Assembly: GCA_027451915.1 (NCBI GenBank)
Contig: DAIDHU010000327.1
Coordinates: 1 to 28,051, forward strand
DNA from: Thiomonas sp.
GTDB taxonomy: Bacteria; Pseudomonadota; Gammaproteobacteria; Burkholderiales; Burkholderiaceae_C
DNA: 28,051 bases
Reading direction: 5' to 3'
Below are positions 1 to 8,133 of this stretch, piece after piece. The notes below the pieces were generated by a model, which worked only from the letters and a program-made list of their open reading frames with translations, was not told the origin of the DNA and did not search any database. Both the position numbers and the translations under genes were made by a program. Every line of letters begins with the position of its first letter. The first letter of the stretch is position 1.

Positions 1-462
1 CTGGGCGCCTTGTTCGCGCTGCGCCAGGGGCTCACGGATACCAGCCTGACCGACCGGTTCAGCGAGCGGCAGAAAAACACCCAGGCCAGCGACCTGGCGC
101 TGCAGTGGATCTCCACCCAGATCGGCACCACCGGGCTGACCTCTCCCCTGGAGGTCTCGGCCTCCTCGCAGTCCTGGTTTCGCGCCGTGCCGGCGGCCAG
201 CGCCGCGGCGCCCAGCCAGAGCTATTGGCAGACCTGCATGAGCAAGTCCACGTCGACCGACACCTGCGCGCAGGCCTCGATGCCCACGGGTACGACCCAG
301 ACCGCCTGGGTGTTCGTGCAGCCCACGGGACGCACCGACACCTCGGCCTGCAACACCCAGGGCCTGACCGCGGTGTACTACGACGTCTGGATCCACACCC
401 TGGACGCGCGCGGCCAGGTGGGCACGGACACGGAAGCCGTCTACAAGCTGTGCATACGCTGA
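1..462 (+). CDS. PilX/PilV-like minor pilin, 5' truncated
   Basis: The reading frame is open from the first base of the window, so the N-terminus (prepilin leader and most of the hydrophobic helix) lies outside. The visible 153 residues begin with the end of a hydrophobic stretch. They continue into a Thr/Asp/Arg/Gln-rich helix whose pattern (TDRFSERQKNTQASDLALQW) resembles PilX-type minor pilins, where the N-terminal helix leads into a soluble domain. The C-terminal half has four Cys residues and ends in KLCIR, compatible with a disulfide-bounded pilin loop. It lies 35 bases upstream of a PilY1-like gene in the same direction, the usual order in minor-pilin operons (pilX-pilY1). By family knowledge it would help prime pilus assembly in the inner membrane and periplasm. 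The assignment rests on context plus the helix pattern. PilV or another pseudopilin is possible. Confidence 0.6.
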   Translation: MGALFALRQGLTDTSLTDRFSERQKNTQASDLALQWISTQIGTTGLTSPLEVSASSQSWFRAVPAASAAAPSQSYWQTCMSKSTSTDTCAQASMPTGTTQTAWVFVQPTGRTDTSACNTQGLTAVYYDVWIHTLDARGQVGTDTEAVYKLCIR

Positions 463-497
463 GGCGCCAGGCCGCGCGGGACGATCGTGAAAGAGGC

Positions 498-3400
498 ATG
501 AACATGGTCAAGCGAATTCAGGGGTTGCGCGCCACGGTCGTGGCACTGTCGCTGCTGGCGCCCTGCGTGGCGGCCCTGGCGCAGACCGCCAACGTGGTGC
601 AGGAGAACTTCACCGGCGACAAGCCCAACAACAACTGGATCGCGCTTGGCGGCGCCTGTCTGACGGCGGGGGATTCGGAAACCGAGGTCAGCGGCGGGAT
701 CGGGATTCCCGCCTGCATCGGCGACCCCTACTACCTGGCCGGAGGCAACCCCACCAACAGCAGCGCGCAGACCCCCTTCGTCGGCCTGCCGTCCAGCGGC
801 ACGGCGGCCGATCCCGTGGGCTCGGGAGCGCTGCGCCTGACCAACGGCGGTTCGCAAAGCACCAACGAAGCGGGGGCGATCATCTCGACCCAGCCCTTCC
901 CCGCCAGCCAGGGCATCCAGATCACCTTCACCACCTACACCTACGGGGGCAATGCCTACACGGCGAGCAACTCCACCCAGCCGGGCGCCGACGGCATCGG
1001 CTTTTACCTGATCGACGCGAGCCAGTATGGCTCGAGCAGCTCCTACCTTTCCAACGGCTATTTCGGCCAGACCGACCTGGGCGCCTTCGGCGGAAGCCTG
1101 GGTTACAGCTGTTCCAACGGAAACTATCCCTACAACGGGATGATCGGCGGCTACATCGGGCTGGGCATCGACGAGTACGGGAACTTTTTCAACTACAACG
1201 ACAACACCCATACGGGCCAGACGGCCGTCAGCACCAATGCGGGCAAGCAGAACCCCGGCGAAATCGGGTTGCGGGGGGCCGGCAGCATCAACTGGGCCTG
1301 GCTGACCCAGAACTATTCGAAGTATTACCCCAGCAAACTGGCCACCACGCTGGATTCGAACAAGCACCCGTATTCCACCGACGCCGTGCGCGCGACCTGC
1401 AAGAGCGGCACCCTGTGGGACTACTCGACGCCTTCGTCCCCCAAGAACACAGGCACGGCGATTGCTGACTACAACGTCATCTCGCCTTCCTCGGTGGTCA
1501 CCCTGCCGAGCACGCAGACCATCTCCAATCAGGAAAGCAACTCCCACAATGTCTCGGCCAACCGCACCAAGGCCACTCCGATCACCTACAAGGTGATCGT
1601 GACCTCGACGGGCTTGCTGTCCTTCTACTACGACTACAACAATTCCACCAACTCCGACGGCAGCCTGAATTTCAAGCAGGTGCTCAACCAGGTGGACATC
1701 TCCGCCTCCAATGGCACGCCGCCCAGCAGCTATCTGTTCGGCTTCGGCGGATCGACCGGCGGCGGCACCAATGTGCACGAGATCACCTGCTTCGAGGCCA
1801 CTCCGGCCGCGCGCACCATCGGCTCGCCCGTGGCGCCGCTTACCGTGTCCTCGGGCAGCCTGCTCTATACCCTGACCAGCAACCCCAGCCCCGTGCAGGG
1901 TTACGTCAACGCCTACAGCCTCGACGCCAGCGGCAACCCGAGCAGCACCACGAGCTGGGAGGCCGGCGCGAACATGACCGACGCGCTGCGCAGCGCCAAC
2001 CTCTACTCCACGGCCTCGGACGGCAAGAGCCCGGTCCTGCTGTCCGCGCTGGACACCTCGGCCTTCAACCTGAAGGCCAGCACCTGCGTGCCCGCCACCA
2101 CGTCCATCGTCAACTACACCATCGACCCCAACACCACCTACTCGCCGACCCCTTCGGGCTGCACGGCGCCTTATCTGGGCTCGCGCGCTGTGGGCAGCCT
2201 GCTGGACGAATTCTCTCCCGGCGACGACGCGGTGCTGCTCAACCCGCCCAACGATCCCACGCTGCTCACGCTGCCTGGCTATGCCACCTACGCCCAGGCC
2301 CATTCCAAGCGCGTACCGGCTCTGCTGTTCACCAACGACGACGGCTTCCTGTACTCGGTCGACGCCAGCGCCGGCACGATGAACTGGGGCTGGATGCCGC
2401 GCGCCTTCGTCGCCAGCCTGCAGAACTACACCACCTTTCCGTACCAGGACAACTTTGCCGGCAAGTTCGTGGTTGCCGACGCCTATGACAGCACGTCCAC
2501 CCCCGCGGCCTGGGGCACCTACGTGATCGGCAGCGCCAACGGCGGCTCGCTGTGGTACGACCTGAAGCTGCAGGACTCCTCGTCGAACTCGAGCAGCGAC
2601 GTGCCCACGCCGGCGCAGGTGATCGTCAGCTTCGGGCCCTCGCAGTCGACCATGCCCACGAACACGACCGCTCTGCCCAGCGCCTCCAGCGTGAGCTACC
2701 CGCAGCGCCAGGCGCCGCAGGTCGCCACGGTCAATGGAACCCAGTACGCGGCCTTCCTGGTCAACGCTGCCGGGACGTCCACGTCGACCTACCTCTATGA
2801 GTTCAACATCGCCACCGGAGCGTCCACCAGCGCGCTGATCCCGAGCTCGGCCATCGGCACCAGCGGCCAGTACGTCACCAGCAACCTGTTCTACGACGTG
2901 GCCTCGGGCGCGATGTACTTCGGCACTTCCGACGGCCAGGTGTACTCGATGTCCTTCACCGGAGACGCGTCCACCGACGTGGGCAACGTCGCCCAGCTGG
3001 GCGCCACGGAGGACGGGCAGCCCGTGCAGTTCGTCGGCTACCAGCAATACAAGTACCAGCCCTATCTGTGGGCGGCCAGCGCCAACGTGATCACGGTGTT
3101 CGGCATCAACAACGTGGGCTGGAATCCCCTGTGGGCCAGCGGGCCGAACACCTCCTACACCTACGGCGGCTCGGGCTGGACCCAGGTGAGCAGCGGCACC
3201 ACCCCTGCGCCCCTGCAGGCCAACGCCACGATTTCCGACCTCCCGCTGGTGGTCAACGGCGTGCTGGTGGTCCCGGTGTACGTGCCCCCGTCGGCGACAG
3301 CCCAGGCCTGCAACATCGCCGGGGAGGGGTATTACGACTTCTTCGCCCTGGCGTCGGGGATCTTCCCGAAAAACCAGGTGGAGCAGAACGGCACCTACCT

Positions 3401-3569
3401 GACGGGCAACCTCGCCCTGGGCGAGGGCAAGGCCTATTCACCGAGTATTTCGATCTCCGGCTCCGCGCTGCCCCTGTACGGCAGCACCCAGCAGACCCAG
3501 TCGCCGCAAAGCCCGCTGCTGTTCAGCCGATCCGGGCTCAACACCATCGTGCAGTGGCGGGTGCATTGA
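498..3569 (+). CDS. PilY1-like pilus tip/adhesin protein with lectin-like N-terminal region
   Basis: This secreted protein has 1023 residues. The ATG at 498 follows a good ribosome site (GAAAGAGG). Residues 1-29 form a Sec signal peptide with a likely cleavage after ALA. Residues about 30-440 look like an L-type lectin/concanavalin-like fold: GADGIGFYLID near 163-173 and GGYIGLGIDEYGNF near 217-230 match the conserved strands of that family, and CFEAT near 431 closes the region. Residues about 605-1000 resemble the PilY1 beta-propeller, with LLFTNDDGFLYSVDA near 609-623 and WGTYVIGSANGGSLWYDL near 672-689. I did not see the Asp-rich calcium loop typical of Pseudomonas PilY1. The preceding pilin gene supports a role at the tip of a type IV pilus in adhesion or control of retraction. 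The protein is very rich in Ser, Thr, Asn, Gly and Tyr, as exported adhesins are. Pilus-tip function is inferred. Confidence 0.68.
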   Translation: MNMVKRIQGLRATVVALSLLAPCVAALAQTANVVQENFTGDKPNNNWIALGGACLTAGDSETEVSGGIGIPACIGDPYYLAGGNPTNSSAQTPFVGLPSSGTAADPVGSGALRLTNGGSQSTNEAGAIISTQPFPASQGIQITFTTYTYGGNAYTASNSTQPGADGIGFYLIDASQYGSSSSYLSNGYFGQTDLGAFGGSLGYSCSNGNYPYNGMIGGYIGLGIDEYGNFFNYNDNTHTGQTAVSTNAGKQNPGEIGLRGAGSINWAWLTQNYSKYYPSKLATTLDSNKHPYSTDAVRATCKSGTLWDYSTPSSPKNTGTAIADYNVISPSSVVTLPSTQTISNQESNSHNVSANRTKATPITYKVIVTSTGLLSFYYDYNNSTNSDGSLNFKQVLNQVDISASNGTPPSSYLFGFGGSTGGGTNVHEITCFEATPAARTIGSPVAPLTVSSGSLLYTLTSNPSPVQGYVNAYSLDASGNPSSTTSWEAGANMTDALRSANLYSTASDGKSPVLLSALDTSAFNLKASTCVPATTSIVNYTIDPNTTYSPTPSGCTAPYLGSRAVGSLLDEFSPGDDAVLLNPPNDPTLLTLPGYATYAQAHSKRVPALLFTNDDGFLYSVDASAGTMNWGWMPRAFVASLQNYTTFPYQDNFAGKFVVADAYDSTSTPAAWGTYVIGSANGGSLWYDLKLQDSSSNSSSDVPTPAQVIVSFGPSQSTMPTNTTALPSASSVSYPQRQAPQVATVNGTQYAAFLVNAAGTSTSTYLYEFNIATGASTSALIPSSAIGTSGQYVTSNLFYDVASGAMYFGTSDGQVYSMSFTGDASTDVGNVAQLGATEDGQPVQFVGYQQYKYQPYLWAASANVITVFGINNVGWNPLWASGPNTSYTYGGSGWTQVSSGTTPAPLQANATISDLPLVVNGVLVVPVYVPPSATAQACNIAGEGYYDFFALASGIFPKNQVEQNGTYLTGNLALGEGKAYSPSISISGSALPLYGSTQQTQSPQSPLLFSRSGLNTIVQWRVH

Positions 3570-3621
3570 GCAGCCTGGCGCCGGCGGCGGGCTGCCGGCC
3601 CGGCGCGGCAGCACACCCGGC

Positions 3622-4152
3622 TCAGCCGTCCACCGGCCGCGCCGGCGTGTCCAGCAGCAACTCGTAGAAGGCCAGGTCCAGCCAGCGGCCGAACTTGAAG
3701 CCCACCTGGGGCAGCGTGCCCACGTGGCGAAAGCCCAGGCTGGTGTGCAGGGCGATGCTGCCGGCGTTGGCGGCGTCGATGCCGCCGATCATGGCGTGCA
3801 GGCCCTGTTCGCGCGCGGCCTCGATCAGGCGCTGCATCACCAGGCGGCCGAGCCCGCGGCCGCGGTGGTCCTTGTGCACGTATACCGAGTGCTCCACCGT
3901 GTACTTGTAGGCCGGCCAGGCGCGGAAGCTGCCGTAGCTGCCGAAGGCCAGCAGGGTACCGCGCCGGTCCTCCACTCCGATCACCGGGAAGGATCCGCGC
4001 TGCTTGGCCTCGAACCACCCGACCATGCTTCGCGGCTCGCGCGCCTTGTAGTCGTACAGCGCGGTCGAGGTCTCGATCGCGTCGTTGAAAATCTCCAGGA
4101 TCGCTGCCGCGTGCCGCTCGAGGCTGCAACGCACGATCTCGATGTCATCCAT
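3622..4152 (-). CDS. GNAT N-acetyltransferase, phosphinothricin acetyltransferase (PAT) family
   Basis: This 176-residue protein has the full single-domain GNAT fold at the usual length for the PAT/YncA group. It opens with a beta strand (IEIVRCS) and has EHSVYVHKDHRGRGLGR at 87-103, where RGRGLG is the acetyl-CoA pyrophosphate-binding loop. The closing signature GGIDAANAGSIALHTSLGF (123-141) followed by GTLPQVGFKFGRWLDL (145-160) is typical of PAT-like enzymes. The family acetylates the amino group of glutamate-like compounds such as methionine sulfoximine or phosphinothricin, or of some amino acids; the substrate here cannot be read. I chose the ATG at 4152 because the upstream extension in the same frame is low-complexity Arg/Ala/Gly and does not match the family. 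The gene is convergent with the PilY1-like gene and divergent from the broken DUF535 gene. The cytoplasmic acetyltransferase call is secure, the substrate is not. Confidence 0.85.
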   Translation of the reverse strand: MDDIEIVRCSLERHAAAILEIFNDAIETSTALYDYKAREPRSMVGWFEAKQRGSFPVIGVEDRRGTLLAFGSYGSFRAWPAYKYTVEHSVYVHKDHRGRGLGRLVMQRLIEAAREQGLHAMIGGIDAANAGSIALHTSLGFRHVGTLPQVGFKFGRWLDLAFYELLLDTPARPVDG

Positions 4153-4432
4153 TGTCTGGTTTCCCGGCTTCGAAGCCCCCGATCCTAGCGCCGCGGCGTT
4201 GCGCCCGGCGCGCAGGCCGTGCATGACGCCGGCGCGAAATCCCGCCCCGGCGCGCGGGCCGCGGAGCCCGCCACGCCCCGCTGCCCGGCGCGCCCGCGAC
4301 AGTGGCGCGTGAATCCCGCGCGAGCCCGCGTACGGGGGCGCCGCGGCGCCTACCGGCATGCCAAGATCCCCGGCTCATGCGCTGGCGGCGCAGGCTTGCC
4401 GCCCAGCGGGCTCGCGGAGGGGGAGCTTGCCC

Positions 4433-5320
4433 ATGCTTCGATCGCTGGTGCGCCTGTCGTGGCGCGTTCACGGTGAACAGCCGTTGCGGCGCTGGAAATT
4501 CATGGTGCGCAGTGTGTTGTACGGAGCAAGCCATCGCTCGTGGCTGGAGTACCTGCGGCGCCATGCCTGGCTGCATCGCATGGTGCTGCTGCGCCCCTAG
4601 CTCACCGAGAGGCTGCACCGGCCCTACCAGTGCGCGCGCTTCGACCGGTGGGCCCGCCTGGAGGCGCTGCGTGCGCACTACGATGTGTGCGCCGCCATCG
4701 GCTGGCAGGCCCTGTGCCTGCGCATGGCGCGCCAGGCGCTGGTGCTGGCCCGCCTGGACGCCGCCCGAAGCCCGGACCTGCGCCTGGAACTCGGCTACGA
4801 CCCGCGCTTCGGCAAGGAGGGCGAATGGGTGCTCAATCTGTGCAGCGCCGAGAGGCGCTGCTACACCATGGTGCTGGGCTTTCGCAGCCATGCGGCGGGC
4901 CACTGCCTGCACATCGGCTGCCTGCAGGGGCCCGACGGCCCCGATAGCCGCGAGTATGTGCGCGAGCTTACCCGCGCCCTGCACGGCGAGCGCCCGCGCG
5001 AGCTTCTGCTCGAGGCCGCGCGCGAGCTGGCCGAATGCGCCGGCTGCAGCCATCTCGAACTGGTGGGTGACCGCCAGCACATCTATCGCCATCGGCGAAA
5101 GCGCCGGCGCCTGGCCTTCAGCTACGACCGGTTCGCCGCCGAAATCCACGCCACGCCCAGCGGGTCCCAGGGCTGGATTGTCCCGCTGCGCGTTGCCCCG
5201 CGCGGGCTGGAAGCCGTGGCCTCGCGCAAGCGCGCGGCCACGGCGCGCCGGCGCGACATGGTGCGGGCCATGCGCGCGCAGCTGCGCGCCGCCTGCGTCG
5301 CCGGGGCCGCAGCGGGCTGA
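4433..5320 (+). pseudogene. DUF535 (VirK/YbjX family) gene interrupted by an in-frame amber codon
   Basis: From the ATG at 4433, preceded by a purine-rich GGAGGGGGAG site, the frame reads 55 codons, meets TAG at 4598-4600 and then stays open to TGA at 5318-5320. Both sides belong to one family. The first part has SHRSWLEYLRRHAWLHRMVLL; the second has LHRPYQCARFDRWARLEALRAHY, the central LQGPDG, then DRQHIYRHRRKRR and a C-terminal KRAATARRR. These are the landmarks of DUF535 proteins (VirK of Shigella, YbjX of E. coli), and the reconstructed 295 residues match the family's usual size. No frameshift is needed: one base change (for example CAG to TAG) explains the break. Reinitiation at ATG 4685 would remove the N-terminal 84 residues. 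The molecular role of the family is poorly known; VirK has been linked to virulence and envelope stress. It could be a pseudogene, a recent mutation or a sequencing error. Confidence 0.8.
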
Positions 5321-5339
5321 GCCCCGCGAGCCCGAGGAC

Positions 5340-6749
5340 TCAGGCCCCGCGCGCCACGTGCTGGCCGGCCTCCGGGGGCAGCGCGAAGCTGTCGCGCACG
5401 CCGAGCAGTGAGACCAGCGCCACCAGCACGAAGGCGATGCGAAAGGCCGAGGACGGCGCGGCGTGGGGCGCCAGCAGGGTGCCGGCATGCCAGGCCAGCG
5501 CGCCCAGCGCCACGCCCAGGCCCATGGCCAGCTGGAACACCGCGGAGAACAGGGTGTTGGCCGCCGCCATCGCCGGCTGCTCGATGTCGGCGAAGGCCAG
5601 GGTGTTGAAAGCCGTGAACTGCATCGAGCGCGTCATGCCGCCCACGAACAAGATGCCACACACCAGCGCCAGGGGCATGCCCCGCCCGAGCAGGGCGCAG
5701 GCCGCGATGGCGCAGGCGTTGAGCAGGCCGTTGACCACCAGCACCCGGCGAAAGCCGAAGCGCTGCAGGACCTGGGTGGTGCCCAATTTCATCAGCAGGT
5801 TCCCTCCGAACACCGCCATGAGCATGCTGCCTGCGCGTACCGCGCTGTAGCCGAAGCCCAGCTGGAACATCAGGGGCAGCAGGAAGGGCACCGCGCTCAC
5901 GCCCATGCGGAACAGCGAGCCGCCGCGCAGGGGCACCGCGAAGGTCGGCACCCGCAGGGACGAGAGCTCGAGCATGGGATGCGGGCTGCGCGACAGGTGG
6001 CGCAGGGCCAGCGCGAGCAGCGCCAGGCCGCCGGCCGCGGCCAGGCCCATGGGGCCGGGCGCCGGCCGCGGGCCGGTCAGCATGTCGGCCGCGCTCAGCA
6101 GGCCGAGCAGCGCGCCGGCGCACAGCACAAAGCCGATCCAGTCGAAGGCCTTCGGGTCGGGCTCGCGCACATCGGGCACCAGCAGCAGCGCCGCGCCCAG
6201 CGCGAACAGGCCCAGCGGCAGGTTGAGCCAGAAAATCCAGCGCCAGCTCGCGTGCTGGGCCAGCAGGCCGCCCAGCGGCGGGCCGAGGACCGGGGCGATC
6301 AGCGCCGGCCAGGTGAGCGTGGCGATGGCCTGGATCAGGCGAGCTTTGGGCGTCACCCGCAGCACCACCAGGCGGCCCACCGGCACCATCAAGGCGCCCC
6401 CGATGCCCTGCAGGATGCGCATGGCCACGAACTCCCCCAGGCCGCTGGCGTGGCCGCACAGCCAGGAGGCGATGGTGAACAGGGCGATCGCCGTGGCGAA
6501 CACCCGTCGCGCCCCGAAGCGGTCGGCGATCCAGCCGCTGGCCGGGATGAACATGCCCAGGGTCAGCATGTAGGCGCTGACCCCCGTGTTCAGCGCCACG
6601 GGGGGCACCGAGAAGCTGGCCGCCATGCTCGGGATCGCCGGCGTGATCACCGTGGCGTCCAGGTTCTCCATGAAAAAAGTGCCCGCCACCAGCAGCGCCA
6701 CCGCACCGAGGCCGCGCTGGCGCGTGAGCAGGGACTCGGCAGGGTTCAA
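5340..6749 (-). CDS. MFS multidrug efflux transporter, DHA2 (EmrB/QacA) family
   Basis: This 469-residue inner-membrane protein has the length and hydrophobic pattern of 14-helix DHA2 drug:proton antiporters. The first helix contains GTFFMENLDATVITPAIP, a signature of this group (the acidic residues are functionally important in EmrB/MdfA-like pumps). Motif A appears as GWIADRFGARRVF, and the antiporter motif C as PVLGPPLGG in helix 5. No start other than TTG fits well. The TTG at 6747-6749 overlaps the TGA of the upstream MFS gene as TTGA, so translation is probably coupled. The in-frame sequence further upstream is the shadow of that neighbour. The gene converges on the DUF535 gene with a 19-base gap. 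A role in export of toxic organic compounds, perhaps aromatic acids from the nearby pathway, is an inference. Confidence 0.82.
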   Translation of the reverse strand: MNPAESLLTRQRGLGAVALLVAGTFFMENLDATVITPAIPSMAASFSVPPVALNTGVSAYMLTLGMFIPASGWIADRFGARRVFATAIALFTIASWLCGHASGLGEFVAMRILQGIGGALMVPVGRLVVLRVTPKARLIQAIATLTWPALIAPVLGPPLGGLLAQHASWRWIFWLNLPLGLFALGAALLLVPDVREPDPKAFDWIGFVLCAGALLGLLSAADMLTGPRPAPGPMGLAAAGGLALLALALRHLSRSPHPMLELSSLRVPTFAVPLRGGSLFRMGVSAVPFLLPLMFQLGFGYSAVRAGSMLMAVFGGNLLMKLGTTQVLQRFGFRRVLVVNGLLNACAIAACALLGRGMPLALVCGILFVGGMTRSMQFTAFNTLAFADIEQPAMAAANTLFSAVFQLAMGLGVALGALAWHAGTLLAPHAAPSSAFRIAFVLVALVSLLGVRDSFALPPEAGQHVARGA

Positions 6750-8047
6750 GAGCGCGCGGCTTGCGGCGCCACGCCGACCGGCAGCGCGGGGCGGGCGCGC
6801 ACCAGCAGGATGGCCAGCGCCGCGCCCAGGCAGGCGACGCCGGCGATGAACAACGAGGGCGAGTAGGTGTGCAGCAGCGTGCGCATCAGCCCGGCGCCGT
6901 AGGCGGCGGTGGCCGCGCCCAGCTGGTGCGCGGCGAACACCCAGCCGAAGATCAGGCCGGCGCGCTCCGGGCCGAAGCGAGCTCCAGCGAGCTTGACCGT
7001 CGGCGGCACCGTGGCGATCCAGTCCAGGCCGTAGAACACGGCGAACAGGCCCAGGCCCGACAGGGTGAACTCCAGGTAAGGCAGCCACAGCAGCGACAGC
7101 CCGCGCAGCCCGTAGTAGCAGAACAGCAGCTTGCGGTTGTCGAAGCGGTCCGACAGGTAGCCCGACAGCGTGGTGCCCACGAGATCGCAGGCGCCCATCA
7201 TGGACAGCACCGAAGCCGCCGGTACCGGCCCCAGGCCGTGGTCGCCGCACAGGGAGATGAAATGGGTCTGCACCAGGCCGTTGGTGCTCAGGCCGCAGAC
7301 GAAGAAGGTGGCGGCGAGAATCCAGAAGGTGGGCACGCGCGCCGCCTCGGCCAGGGTACGAAAGGGCAGGCCCCAGTCGGCGCGGTGCGGGGCCACGGGC
7401 GGTGCCGCCGAGGGCGCCGCGCCGTAGGGCCGCAGGCCCACGGCCTCGGGGCTGGAGGCCACGAACAGCAGCGCCAGCACCGAGACCCCGGCTGCGGCGG
7501 CGGCCACCGGAAACAGCGCCATGCGCCAGCCATGGTGCTCGACCAGCCAGGCCGCCAGGGGCAGGAACAGAAGCTGGCCGGTGGCGCTGCTGGCCGCCAG
7601 CAGGCCCATGACCAGGCCCCGGCGCTGCACGAACCAGCGGTTGACCACGGTGGCGCCCAGCACCATGGCGGTCAGGCCCGAGCCCACGCCCAGCCCCAGG
7701 CCCCACAGCGCGAAGGCCTGCCCGATGCCATGCATGCGCGTGCCCAGCAGCAGGCAGGCGGCGATCAGCGCCGCGGCGAAGCCCACCACCCGGGCCACGC
7801 CGTAGCGCAGCAGCACCACGGCGGCGAAGGGGCCCAGCAGGCCGTACAGGGCGAAGCGGGTGGCGAACACGGCCGACAGCTGCGCCGTGCTCCAGCCGAA
7901 CTCGCGCGACATGGGTTGCAGCAGCACGCCCGGCATGCCCAGCGCGGCCGAGGTCACCAGCATGGCCACGAAGGTGATCGCCGCCACGGCCCAGGCGTAA
8001 TGGATGCCCCGGCGTTGCAGGCGGGCGGCGAGACGGGCGGCGAACAT
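6746..8047 (-). CDS. MFS transporter, 12-helix monocarboxylate/oxalate-type
   Basis: This 433-residue inner-membrane protein starts at an ATG preceded by GAGGGAA at good spacing. The N-terminus HYAWAVAAITFVAMLVTSA, followed by PGVLLQPMSREFGWSTAQLS, is the first helix and loop typical of the OxlT/monocarboxylate-porter-like MFS group. Later landmarks are NRWFVQRRGLVMGLLAAS in helix 4-5, a central cytoplasmic loop near residues 205-230, and GYLSDRFDNRKLLF between helices 8 and 9 (motif A copy). These proteins usually import small organic anions, though the substrate cannot be read from sequence. The gene lies 86 bases downstream of another MFS gene and overlaps the start of the next by four bases, so it probably forms one transcription unit with them. 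Carboxylate uptake linked to the neighbouring aromatic pathway is only suggested by position. Confidence 0.8.
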   Translation of the reverse strand: MFAARLAARLQRRGIHYAWAVAAITFVAMLVTSAALGMPGVLLQPMSREFGWSTAQLSAVFATRFALYGLLGPFAAVVLLRYGVARVVGFAAALIAACLLLGTRMHGIGQAFALWGLGLGVGSGLTAMVLGATVVNRWFVQRRGLVMGLLAASSATGQLLFLPLAAWLVEHHGWRMALFPVAAAAAGVSVLALLFVASSPEAVGLRPYGAAPSAAPPVAPHRADWGLPFRTLAEAARVPTFWILAATFFVCGLSTNGLVQTHFISLCGDHGLGPVPAASVLSMMGACDLVGTTLSGYLSDRFDNRKLLFCYYGLRGLSLLWLPYLEFTLSGLGLFAVFYGLDWIATVPPTVKLAGARFGPERAGLIFGWVFAAHQLGAATAAYGAGLMRTLLHTYSPSLFIAGVACLGAALAILLVRARPALPVGVAPQAARS

Positions 8048-8133
8048 GGGTGGGAATTCCCTCGGTGCGAGTGCGGGACACGCGCGGCGGCGCGGCGGCG
8101 GAGCACGGACTGCCGTGCGCGAACAGCGAAATG

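Noticed and set aside
105..497. Upstream extension of the PilY1-like frame
   Set aside because: It overlaps the pilin gene in another frame and is low-complexity; the ATG at 498 has a good ribosome site followed at once by a signal peptide.
441..3047. 868-codon open frame on the minus strand opposite the PilY1-like gene
   Set aside because: It is Arg/Gly/Val-rich, has no family motif, and mirrors the third-position GC of the real gene, which has a signal peptide and recognisable domains.
3580..3599. GC-rich hairpin (GCCGGC arms) between the convergent PilY1-like and GNAT genes, considered as a terminator
   Set aside because: There is no T-run on either strand, and such hairpins are common by chance at this GC content.
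4153..4359. N-terminal extension of the GNAT gene
   Set aside because: The residues are low-complexity Ala/Arg/Gly and the GNAT fold begins at the ATG at 4152.
5463..6866. 467-codon plus-strand frame opposite the DHA2 transporter
   Set aside because: It is a Gln/Arg/His-rich antisense shadow of a clear membrane protein gene.
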